Shown: positions 1 to 6,409 of the stretch, one piece after another
Numbering within the stretch: the stretch's first letter is position 1
How the letters are laid out: each line of letters opens with the position of its first letter
Assembly (NCBI GenBank): GCA_050288085.1
Contig: JBNKDD010000300.1
Location: 1 to 7,061 of the forward strand
DNA: 7,061 bases
Reading direction: 5' to 3'
Source of the DNA: JBNKDD01 sp050288085
GTDB lineage: Bacteria > Chloroflexota > Anaerolineae > Aggregatilineales > UBA3940
Position numbers and translations under genes: made by a program
The notes under the pieces: model-generated
The model's database searches: none
Seen by the model: the letters and a program-made list of their open reading frames with translations, nothing else
Told to the model about the DNA's origin: nothing

Positions 1-1794
1 AATGCCAGGGCGGCCTTAGTCCGCGAGGTGCTTGCGGGCAACCTGGATGAAGCCCGCCGGATTACCGATCAGATTCCGGGGCTGCCCGAAACGCTGATCG
101 ACCAGATTCAGAATATTCAACAGGACTGCCGGGACGCCCGCCAATCGGTCTGGCAGGCCGGTGGTTTACACGTGATCGGCACCGAGCGTCACGAAGCCCG
201 CCGAATTGACAACCAGCTTCGCGGTCGGGCCGGGCGGCAGGGCGACCCCGGCTCCAGCCGTTTCTACCTTTCGATGGAAGATGAGCTGGTGGTACGTTTC
301 GGCGGTGAGCGGGCCAAGCGCATGATGGAACGGCTCAACATGCCGGAAGACCTGCCCATCTCGGCAGGCATCCTCAGCAATGCTATCGAGCAGTGGCAGA
401 GCCGCTATGAAGGTTTCTACTTCGATATGCGTAAAAACCTGGTTGAATATGACGAGGCCGTTAATATTCAACGCCAGATGGTCTATGATGAACGCAACCT
501 GATCCTGACCGGCAGCGGCGATGATCTCGACACGCTGGTACGCAACTTCATCACTGAAAGTCTGGAGATCTTGTTTGCGCGATTAGGTGATGGTTATGAA
601 GAATGGGCCATGAACGAGATCGAATCGGTGATCACCGACTTCTCGAATCTCGAAACCGGCGAGGTCAATACACGCGGCGTGGTTCAGCGTGCCCAACCGC
701 TTATGCGCCGCCTTACGGAAGAAGAACTCCTGGAGCTCCTGGAGATCAGCGAAGACGAGGAGCTTCATGATACCCTTCATGACCTGGTATTGGATGGCAT
801 CGACGAGGGCCACAATCTGCGGCTGCTGATGGGTGAGATCGCGCGGGTTGTCCCGATCTGGCCCGTGCTCCCGGCTGTCACTAAAGATGGCGTACCCGGC
901 TGGGAATTCTATACCGACCGGGTGCTGGAAAACTTTGATCACTATGCCGAGAACCTGGAAGACCGCCGCCGCGAGGAGGCCCGTGAGACCGTAGTGGAGG
1001 GCCTGGATCAGGCTTTCCGCAGTGCCATGTCCTTATTGGGGCAGGGTGCATCCCGGCAGGATTTGCAGAAGCGTTTCTTTGGGCAGATCGGCCTGACGCT
1101 GGACAATGCTTTCGCGGTTGTCCTGTCCGATCTGGAATACGAAGACCTGATCGACACCCTGCTGGCCCGCGTGGATGAACTGCTCGAACTTGCTCGTTCT
1201 CCTAAAGAAAGTGCCGATGGCCGCGATGTCGTTCGACGTGCCGAGGCAGCAATCTACGGTATCGGTGCAGAGGAGATTATCAATTACGAGCGGGCCTTGA
1301 TGCTCAACGTCATCGATACCGAATGGCGGCAGTATCTGACCGCCATCGATGATCTGCGGCAGGGGGCCAGCCTGGAAGCCTTCGGGCAGCGCGATCCCAA
1401 GATCGAGTTCAAGCGCCGGGCCTTCGATATGTTCGATACCCTGCGCGAGGACGTGCGAAGCGGTGTTGCGCGTGGTTTCTTCAGTGAACTACCGCGCCGC
1501 CGCCAGATCATCGAGCACCAGAAACAGCAAGAAGCCCTGTTCGACAATCTCGCCCAATCAGGCTACCGGGTGGAGCGTAAAGTGACACACAAAGGCGGCC
1601 AGACCAAAGTCAGCCAGACTATCCGCAAAGACCTGTGGAGCAATGTCGGGCGCAACGACCCCTGCCCGTGTGGAAGTGGCAAGAAGTTCAAAGACTGCCA
1701 CTATCACCAGGTGCGGCAGCAGCAGCAAACCGTACAGCAGGATTCGGTCGTCCGAACCACAGCAGGCGGGCGCAAGCGTAAGCGCCGCCGTTAA
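1..1794 (+). CDS. secA: SecA, preprotein translocase ATPase (5'-truncated by window edge)
   Basis: Cytoplasmic ATPase that drives unfolded secretory proteins through SecYEG. The reading frame is open from base 1, so the GTG at 28 is internal; the nucleotide-binding fold 1 and most of the preprotein cross-linking region lie upstream. Numbering the visible part from base 1, the second motor domain shows GTERHEARRIDNQ (about 60-72) and the arginine-finger motif QLRGRAGRQGD (72-82), then the VEYDEAVNIQRQ linker. A long acidic helical segment (about 165-429) replaces the usual short helical-wing region. The helical scaffold follows: ERALMLNVIDTEW from 430 and FGQRDP (461-466). The C-terminus has the SEC-C zinc motif C555-x-C557-x8-C566-H567, which in the family binds zinc and SecB or ribosome, then a Gln-rich stretch and a KRKRRR end. 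Family identity is certain. The enlarged middle region and the basic tail are the unusual points. The gene ends with TAA, followed at 1819 by a hairpin. Confidence 0.97.
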   Translation, partial: NARAALVREVLAGNLDEARRITDQIPGLPETLIDQIQNIQQDCRDARQSVWQAGGLHVIGTERHEARRIDNQLRGRAGRQGDPGSSRFYLSMEDELVVRFGGERAKRMMERLNMPEDLPISAGILSNAIEQWQSRYEGFYFDMRKNLVEYDEAVNIQRQMVYDERNLILTGSGDDLDTLVRNFITESLEILFARLGDGYEEWAMNEIESVITDFSNLETGEVNTRGVVQRAQPLMRRLTEEELLELLEISEDEELHDTLHDLVLDGIDEGHNLRLLMGEIARVVPIWPVLPAVTKDGVPGWEFYTDRVLENFDHYAENLEDRRREEARETVVEGLDQAFRSAMSLLGQGASRQDLQKRFFGQIGLTLDNAFAVVLSDLEYEDLIDTLLARVDELLELARSPKESADGRDVVRRAEAAIYGIGAEEIINYERALMLNVIDTEWRQYLTAIDDLRQGASLEAFGQRDPKIEFKRRAFDMFDTLREDVRSGVARGFFSELPRRRQIIEHQKQQEALFDNLAQSGYRVERKVTHKGGQTKVSQTIRKDLWSNVGRNDPCPCGSGKKFKDCHYHQVRQQQQTVQQDSVVRTTAGGRKRKRRR

Positions 1795-1818
1795 AAAAGA
1801 GATATCAGAACATCCGGT

Positions 1819-1848
1819 TGTCGGGGCGGCTGTTTGGTCGCCCCGGCA
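1819..1848 (+). terminator. GC-rich hairpin after secA, possible terminator
   Basis: A 12-bp stem (1819-1830 with 1837-1848, two G-T wobbles, core CGGGGCG/CGCCCCG) closes a TGTTTG loop 25 bases after the secA stop. No T-run follows (the next bases are CATCATCACC), so it is not a classical intrinsic terminator. It could act as a 3'-end stabiliser or as a U-tract-less terminator. The stem is plain in the sequence; the function is inferred. Confidence 0.5.
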
Positions 1849-1990
1849 CATCATCACCTCCGTCCTCTAACCTGTCACCACCGGCTGCCGGATATTCTCC
1901 TAACCAATCACAAACCTGAAGTGTAGCGCCGTTTGCCACATTCGGTATAGTTAAATTGAATTCATACTGCTTTATTTATGAGGTACCGCA

Positions 1991-3088
1991 ATGGACTATC
2001 GGTCTAACCACGTTGATCAGGAGCTATACGACCAACTGAAGACATTTCCTAAGATCGAGCTGCACCGTCACCTCGAAGGGTCGCTGCGGCTCAGTACGCT
2101 GGTTGACATTGCTCGTGAATTTGGTCTCAACCTGCCCATTGGCGGTTATCGAATTGAAGACCTGCGCCCGTTGGTACAGATTACCGAAGATGACCAGCCC
2201 GACCCGGTCGTTTTCCTATCCAAGTTTCATACCCTCCGCTACTTCTACCAGTCGCCGGAGGTGATCGACCGGATCGCTTACGAAGCGGTAGCCGATGCTG
2301 CCGCCGAAAATATCATTTATATGGAGCTGCGTTTTACGCCGATTGCCCTGGCGCGTGGTAAGGATTTCCCTCTGTCGGATGTGATGAACTGGGTGGTCAA
2401 TGCTGTGCGGCGGGCCGAGCGTGATTTCGGCATTGACGTGCGGTTGATCGTCAGCATGAACCGGCATGAGCCCGTCGAACTGGGTGGACAGTTTGTCGAC
2501 CTCGCTGCCCGCCTGACGGATAAAGGGATAGTCGGCGTTGACCTGGCCGGAGCAGAAGATCAATATCCGGCGACGCCTTTTGCCCCGGTCTTTCAGAAAG
2601 CGCGTGAGGCCGGATTGGCCGTCACGATCCATGCGGGTGAATGGTCCGGGCCGGAAAATGTGAAAGAAGCGATTGACCTGCTGGGCGCAACCCGGATCGG
2701 ACATGGGGTCAACGTTATCCAGGATTCCAAGATTGTCCAGAAGGCCCGTGAAGAGCGGATTGCTTTTGAGGTCTGCCTGACCAGCAATTATCAATCCGGT
2801 GTGATCCACAGCCTGTCACACCATCCCCTGCGTGATATGTACCAGGTGGGGCTGCTGACCACGATCAACACCGACGATCCCAGCGTCAGCGCCATCAACC
2901 TGACCGACGAGTTCATCATGGCAACCTATCATCTGGGCTTCACTCTGGATGATCTCCGCCAGCATATCGTAAATGCTGCGGAGTCGGCTTTTCTCCCGGA
3001 TAAAGAACGCCAGAAATTGGTTGATCGTGTGAAGGCGGAACTGTATCCCGACAGAGCAAAGAAAAAAGCCGCTGCAAAGTCCAAGTAG
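1991..3088 (+). CDS. add: Adenosine deaminase
   Basis: A 365-residue zinc hydrolase of the amidohydrolase superfamily, predicted to deaminate adenosine or deoxyadenosine to inosine or deoxyinosine in cytoplasmic purine salvage. All active-site elements are visible. The first zinc pair H25/H27 is in ELHRHLEGS. The third ligand H214 and proton-donor E217 are in HAGEW. H238 is in IGHG. D295 (zinc) and D296 are in NTDDPS. The CLTSN...SG motif resembles the E. coli-type bacterial adenosine deaminases more than adenine deaminases, which usually have a CPxSN motif. There is no signal peptide. The C-terminus ends in a short Lys/Ala tail (KKKAAAKSK) beyond the catalytic barrel. The ATG at 1991 has a good ribosome site, GAGGT at 1980-1984, 6 bases away. 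The 196-bp gap from secA and the strong hairpin on its stop codon suggest a monocistronic gene. The exact substrate (adenosine, deoxyadenosine or a modified nucleoside) cannot be read from the sequence. Confidence 0.94.
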   Translation: MDYRSNHVDQELYDQLKTFPKIELHRHLEGSLRLSTLVDIAREFGLNLPIGGYRIEDLRPLVQITEDDQPDPVVFLSKFHTLRYFYQSPEVIDRIAYEAVADAAAENIIYMELRFTPIALARGKDFPLSDVMNWVVNAVRRAERDFGIDVRLIVSMNRHEPVELGGQFVDLAARLTDKGIVGVDLAGAEDQYPATPFAPVFQKAREAGLAVTIHAGEWSGPENVKEAIDLLGATRIGHGVNVIQDSKIVQKAREERIAFEVCLTSNYQSGVIHSLSHHPLRDMYQVGLLTTINTDDPSVSAINLTDEFIMATYHLGFTLDDLRQHIVNAAESAFLPDKERQKLVDRVKAELYPDRAKKKAAAKSK

Positions 3089-3120
3089 CTGAGGACTATT
3101 TGTAGTTCTCAGCTTTCATT
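3087..3120 (+). terminator. Strong hairpin terminator overlapping the add stop codon
   Basis: A perfect 12-bp stem with a single G-T wobble (3087-3098 AGCTGAGGACTA with 3103-3114 TAGTTCTCAGCT) closes a TTTG loop and runs into TTCATT. The left arm starts at the second base of the TAG stop (3086-3088). The tail is only partly T-rich, but stem length and position argue for an intrinsic terminator of add. Because the arms are complementary, a minus-strand transcript would form a similar hairpin. Confidence 0.7.
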
Positions 3121-3165
3121 GCTATAACCATCGGATACTGGCCCCCTTGACCAAAGGTATCCGAC

Positions 3166-3849
3166 GTGTCCGCATCACCGGCAGCAGAAGACGACCCCAA
3201 ACGATATGCTGATGAACGCGCCGCGATGGTTCGCAACCAGATTGCCAACCGTGGTATTAATGATGAGCGCATCCTGGATGCCATGCGGGATGTACCCCGC
3301 CACCTGTTTATTCCCCCTGACCTGTATCCCCATGCTTATACCGATGGCCCGCTTCCCATCGGTGAGGGCCAAACCATCTCCCAACCTTATATCGTGGCCT
3401 ATATGACCTGGCTCTTGCGACTCGAACCGGGTGACCGGGTGCTGGAGATCGGGGTTGGGTCCGGCTACCAGAGCGCGATCCTGTCCCGGCTGGTCAAAGA
3501 GGTGATCGGCATTGAGCGGATCCCCACCCTGGCAGAACAGGCACAGCAGCGTTTGCACGATCTGGGCTACCGGAATGTCACCGTCCAGGTGGGTGATGGT
3601 ACGCTGGGGTATGAGCCGGGTGCTCCCTACGATGGAATCCTGGTGGCGGCGGCGGCTCCCTACGTCCCTGAACCCCTGCTCGATCAACTGGCTGAGGGGG
3701 GACGGCTGGTCATTCCGGTGGGCGACCGTGAAAACCAGCTTTTGGAACGTATCCGGCGGCTTGGTGGCAGTATCCATATCGAGCGGCTGTCACCGGTTCG
3801 CTTTGTCCCGCTGGTCGGACAGTTGGGTTTTCAGGGTGGGTGGTTTTAG
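3166..3849 (+). CDS. pcm: Protein-L-isoaspartate O-methyltransferase
   Basis: A 227-residue cytoplasmic SAM-dependent methyltransferase that methylates L-isoaspartyl residues in aged proteins and starts their repair to aspartate. Visible signatures are the substrate-side motif GEGQTISQP (66-74, S72 in the conserved active-site strand), SAM motif I VLEIGVGSGYQS (92-103), the acidic motif VIGIER that follows it, VGDG, the motif YDGILVAAAAP, and the family-typical RFVPLVGQ near the C-terminus. Length fits the family (about 205-230). The GTG start at 3166 is preceded by AAAGG at 3153-3157 with 8 bases spacing, which supports it. The first 20 residues are acidic and poorly conserved, so a later start cannot be fully excluded. 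It sits 77 bp after add and beyond the add terminator, so it is probably transcribed separately. A TATAAC at 3123-3128 is a possible -10, without a good -35. Confidence 0.95.
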   Translation: MSASPAAEDDPKRYADERAAMVRNQIANRGINDERILDAMRDVPRHLFIPPDLYPHAYTDGPLPIGEGQTISQPYIVAYMTWLLRLEPGDRVLEIGVGSGYQSAILSRLVKEVIGIERIPTLAEQAQQRLHDLGYRNVTVQVGDGTLGYEPGAPYDGILVAAAAPYVPEPLLDQLAEGGRLVIPVGDRENQLLERIRRLGGSIHIERLSPVRFVPLVGQLGFQGGWF

Positions 3850-3883
3850 GCTCTCTGTTGACTTTTGAGGGTGTTTGCCTGAT

Positions 3884-3966
3884 TTAACCCCCTGCCACCG
3901 CTAAAGCGGTGCCTGCCCCCCTTGCAAGGGGGGCGGATGCAGCCGTCAGGCTGCACGGGGGGTGCA
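3884..3966 (-). repeat. Modular palindromic intergenic repeat, copy A
   Basis: A roughly 83-bp element after pcm, built of three consecutive hairpins: CACCGC/GCGGTG with a TAAA loop (3896-3911), a perfect 20-bp palindrome GCCCCCCTTGCAAGGGGGGC (3915-3934), and TGCAGCC/GGCTGCA with a GTCA loop (3938-3955). It is bordered by TTAACCCCC (3884) and GGGGGGTGCA (3957). Bases 3914-3956 are the reverse complement of 5081-5123 with one mismatch in 43, which defines copy B in the opposite orientation. There is no coding capacity. It looks like a REP- or MITE-like dispersed repeat. Borders are estimated from the C-run and G-run ends. Confidence 0.8.
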
Positions 3967-4020
3967 CTTGATGGGAAATTCCTCTCATTTGATCCCTCCT
4001 TCTCCGGTTTTGCAAGTGCA
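3963..4020. promoter_or_regulatory. Inverted repeat TGCACTTG / CAAGTGCA upstream of the FGE-fold gene
   Basis: Perfect 8-bp inverted repeats at 3963-3970 and 4013-4020 lie 42 bp apart, five to four helical turns centre to centre. The right half covers the place where the -35 of the TATAAT promoter (4037-4042) would sit, and no consensus -35 is present there. This is the layout of an operator pair or activator site, but two octamers can also match by chance. The left half also abuts repeat copy A. Confidence 0.3.
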
Positions 4021-4036
4021 TCCCGTTGATTTTATG

Positions 4037-4042
4037 TATAAT
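4037..4042 (+). promoter_or_regulatory. Promoter -10 element for the FGE-fold gene
   Basis: A consensus TATAAT preceded by TATG, in an AT-rich island within otherwise GC-rich sequence. No match to TTGACA lies 16-18 bases upstream (AAGTGC with a 17-base spacer). Transcription from it would start near 4049, leaving a leader of about 40 bases before ATG 4090 but only about 8 before GTG 4057. Confidence 0.5.
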
Positions 4043-4089
4043 CAATCTATTCGATCGTGGGATGGTATTACAATGGACTTGGATTAGGC

Positions 4090-5043
4090 ATGGTCAACCA
4101 GCTTGCACTGAACGGACGCGAACCTCTACTCGGCGGTGATAAGGCTCCCCCGTTGTCTACCGGGCAGGAGCCGATGCTGGGTGGGGAGCACTTCCTGAAG
4201 CTGGTGCGTCAGGCCCTCCTTGAACAACTCAACGACTCGGAAATCAGTCACCTAAAGCGTGCCAACATTGGAAACTGGTTAAACGATAACGGCGATACCC
4301 GCCCCGGTGTCGGGCTGCGTGATGACGGCCTGCCGGATATCGTGTGGTGTGCCGTTCCGGGCGGTGATGTCCTCCTGCGTCATGATACCGAACCCCGCAC
4401 CGTCGATCGATTTTATATCGCCAAGCTCCCCATCACCTGGGCACAATACCGGTTGTTCCTCGATGACCCGGATGGACATGCTCACCACCGGTGGTGGGCT
4501 GGCCTGTTGTGGCGGCCTGAGTACGATCGGGTAGTCGAACCGGTCGATAACCAGCCTGCACAGGAAATCTCCTGGTATGATGCCGTTGCCTACTGCCGTT
4601 GGCTCAGTGATAAACTTGGCTATGAGGTGCGGCTGCCCTCTGAATGGGAGTGGCAGCAGGCCGCATCCGGGGGCGAAGATGGGCGTGAATTCCCCTGGGG
4701 GCCGCGTTGGGATGGTCGACACAGCAACACCCGCGAGAGCGGCCTGCGCCGTGTGACGGCGGTTGGCATGTACCCGCTCGGTGCGTCACCGGTCGGGGCG
4801 TTGGATATGAGCGGCACTATCCTCGAATGGTGTCAGAACGAATTCGCTAATCCCGGCAACCTCAATCCGGGCGGAATCGGTAAGCGCGTCTATCGGGGTG
4901 GCTCGTGGTATCAGATTGGCCGCTATGCCAAGACAGACTTCCGCACCGGCAACGATCCCTTCCTGCGTTATCACTCGGTTGGGCTGCGGCTGGCGACCTC
5001 GGTACCGGTGTTTGATCTACCCGAAACACCCCCGGCGCAATAA
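4090..5043 (+). CDS. FGE-sulfatase (SUMF1/C-type-lectin-like fold) domain protein, probably non-catalytic
   Basis: A 317-residue protein whose residues from about 69 to 303 form an FGE-sulfatase domain. Its motifs are the entry linker DTRPGVGLR..GLPDIVW (69-86), ITWAQY (115-120), SWYDAVAYCRWL (161-172), RLPSEWEW (181-188), FPWG (201-204), DMSGTILEWC (239-248), RGGSW (269-273) and VGLRLA (297-302). True formylglycine-generating enzymes place two copper-binding cysteines between RGGS and GFR; here that stretch (274-296) has none, so sulfatase activation is unlikely and a binding or scaffold role is more plausible. Residues 1-68 are not recognised. They contain two EP(L/M)LGG motifs 16 residues apart (11-16, 27-32) and a helical segment. 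There is no signal peptide or membrane segment, so it is probably cytoplasmic. The start is uncertain: GTG 4057 is in frame but has no ribosome site and almost no leader after TATAAT, so ATG 4090 with GGA at 4081 is preferred. It is flanked by inverted copies of a palindromic repeat. Confidence 0.85.
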   Translation: MVNQLALNGREPLLGGDKAPPLSTGQEPMLGGEHFLKLVRQALLEQLNDSEISHLKRANIGNWLNDNGDTRPGVGLRDDGLPDIVWCAVPGGDVLLRHDTEPRTVDRFYIAKLPITWAQYRLFLDDPDGHAHHRWWAGLLWRPEYDRVVEPVDNQPAQEISWYDAVAYCRWLSDKLGYEVRLPSEWEWQQAASGGEDGREFPWGPRWDGRHSNTRESGLRRVTAVGMYPLGASPVGALDMSGTILEWCQNEFANPGNLNPGGIGKRVYRGGSWYQIGRYAKTDFRTGNDPFLRYHSVGLRLATSVPVFDLPETPPAQ

Positions 5044-5072
5044 CGGCACGGTGAATATGTAGAGGAATTTTG

Positions 5073-5170
5073 TTACCCCTGTGCAGCCTGATGGCTGCAT
5101 CCGCCCCCCTTGCAAGGGGGGCAAAATCCGAGTGCAGCGACCGTAGGTCGCGCGAGGATTGGGGGGTGAA
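5073..5170 (+). repeat. Modular palindromic intergenic repeat, copy B
   Basis: A roughly 98-bp element between the converging FGE-fold and kinase genes. In order it holds TTACCCC, the TGCAGCC/GGCTGCA hairpin with a TGAT loop (5082-5099), the 20-bp palindrome GCCCCCCTTGCAAGGGGGGC (5103-5122), a GCGACC/GGTCGC hairpin with a GTA loop (5137-5151) nested in AATCC/GGATT (5125-5129, 5156-5160), and GGGGGGTGAA. The core 5081-5123 matches copy A in inverse orientation; the third hairpin differs in sequence but keeps the same design. It lies between two convergent genes, so it may also help end transcription from both sides, although no T-run follows either strand's palindrome. Confidence 0.8.
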
Positions 5171-5189
5171 GAGTTATAGTATTCTTACC

Positions 5190-6407
5190 CTACACCTGAT
5201 GATCCCCCACCGGCAATTCAATTATGAAGGTTGTCCCCTCGCCGATTGTGCTCTTAACGTCGATCTGCCCGCCGTGTGATTTGACCAACTGCCGTGCAAT
5301 TGCCAATCCCAGCCCGCCGCCAACTCCATCAATGTGGGTGCGGGAACGATCGCCGCGCCAGAAACGGTCGAAGATGTAAGGTAAATCCTCTTCTGGGATG
5401 CCAACCCCGGTATCCTCCACCGTGATCTGCACACCCTCGCCGTTTGATTTCGCCCGCAGCGTGATCGACCCACCCGGATCGGTGTGCCTGAGTGCATTGA
5501 CCACCAGGTTGCCGACCACCTGGTCGAGCCGCCCGGCGTCGGCGGTGATCGTGATCGGCTGATCGGGCGTTTCAACCCGTAGATCGATCTGAACGGCTTC
5601 CGCCTGTCCGCTGAAGCTGGTTTCCACGTCGGCTAAGATTTCGGCCACGTCCACCGCTTCGCGCCGGAGGGGAAGCTGCCCGGCTTCTGCCAGCGACAGC
5701 GTCCGCAGATCGTCGATCAGGCGGGCGAGTAAGCGGGTTTCGTCCAGCGTCGCATTGATATGATCGGCGTCCGGCTGGTACACCCCGTCAAGCACCCCTT
5801 CCAGATTGCCCTGGATGATGTGAAGCGGAGTGCGCAGTTCGTGAGCGATGTCGGCGGTCATCTGGCGGCGCTGTTGTTCGGCGCGTTCGAGTTCACCGGC
5901 CATCCGGTTAAATGACCGGGCTAACTGTTCAAAGTCACCGGGGCCGCGCTCCGGGACCCGCACACTCAGATCGCCCTCTCCGACCGAATCGGCGGCATTC
6001 ATCAGGTCGGCGAGGGGGGATGCGATCCCGCGCCAGGCCCGGATCGCGAGCAGGAAGGCCAGGGCAGGCAGCGTCAGCGAAACCCCGCAGCCGGTCACGA
6101 AAGCCAGCCTGCCAACTCCCGTCTCGCCGCCCAGCAGTTGGACGATCAGGCTGATCACCGAGGCCATCCCCCCGGTGATCAATAGACCCAGCACTCCAAA
6201 GATGAGGGCAAACCGCAGGAACAACCGCCGCGATCTTTTGCCCCATTTGCGATGCATCCGGTGCATAGGCGGCCAATCACCTTGGGGTGGGGGAGGCCAT
6301 CCGTGCCGGGTGAAATCGGGGGATTCACCCTCTTCGTGTAGTCGTTCCCAGCGCTGCCGCATATACTCCCGGCGTCTTTCGTATCTATCGGAATGCCTGT
6401 GCCTCAA
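5190..6407 (-). CDS. Sensor histidine kinase with HAMP domain (BaeS-like)
   Basis: A 405-residue membrane kinase that should autophosphorylate and pass phosphate to the adjacent regulator. Domain order: a cytoplasmic basic N-tail (1-62) rich in His, Trp and Pro with WPPPP, WPP and MHRMH; membrane helix 1 (about 64-92); a very short outer loop (about 93-100); membrane helix 2 (about 101-122); HAMP (about 123-176); a dimerisation domain with H189 in DIAHELRTPL; and a HATPase domain with N box N300-N304, G1 DTGVGI (332-337), F box IFDRFWRG and G2 GGGLGL (363-368). All catalytic boxes are intact. The near-absence of an outer sensor domain recalls intramembrane-sensing kinases, so the stimulus may be in the membrane or cytoplasm. 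The start is TTG 6407, backed by GAGGTG 7 bases upstream; ATG 6362 is a later in-frame option with worse spacing and would remove 15 residues. Two bases separate it from the regulator gene. Confidence 0.95.
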   Translation of the reverse strand: MRHRHSDRYERRREYMRQRWERLHEEGESPDFTRHGWPPPPQGDWPPMHRMHRKWGKRSRRLFLRFALIFGVLGLLITGGMASVISLIVQLLGGETGVGRLAFVTGCGVSLTLPALAFLLAIRAWRGIASPLADLMNAADSVGEGDLSVRVPERGPGDFEQLARSFNRMAGELERAEQQRRQMTADIAHELRTPLHIIQGNLEGVLDGVYQPDADHINATLDETRLLARLIDDLRTLSLAEAGQLPLRREAVDVAEILADVETSFSGQAEAVQIDLRVETPDQPITITADAGRLDQVVGNLVVNALRHTDPGGSITLRAKSNGEGVQITVEDTGVGIPEEDLPYIFDRFWRGDRSRTHIDGVGGGLGLAIARQLVKSHGGQIDVKSTIGEGTTFIIELPVGDHQV

Positions 6408-6409
6408 TC

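Noticed and set aside
28..30. GTG as the start of a short stand-alone SecA-like gene
   Set aside because: The frame is open upstream to base 1 with fitting SecA sequence, so the gene is cut by the window edge rather than naturally short.
1933..1956. Promoter for add from TTGCCA with TATAGT or TTAAAT
   Set aside because: The spacers are 7 and 12 bases, far from 16-18; the AT-rich patch may hold a promoter but no pair fits.
2216..2809. Long open frame on the minus strand inside add
   Set aside because: Shadow frame; the plus strand carries complete adenosine deaminase motifs across the same bases and the product has no recognisable domain.
4879..5002. Variable region of a diversity-generating retroelement at the end of the FGE-fold gene
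   Set aside because: The fold and the RGGSW...VGLRLA frame are right, but there is no reverse transcriptase, no template repeat of this stretch and no enrichment of adenine-rich AAY codons in the window.
3915..5122. CRISPR array from the repeated palindromes
   Set aside because: Only two copies, in opposite orientation and more than 1 kb apart, with a gene between them; no spacers and no cas genes.
5070..5279. Small open frame running through repeat copy B
   Set aside because: It is made of the repeat's hairpins and then antisense kinase sequence, with no ribosome site; an artefact of the repeat.
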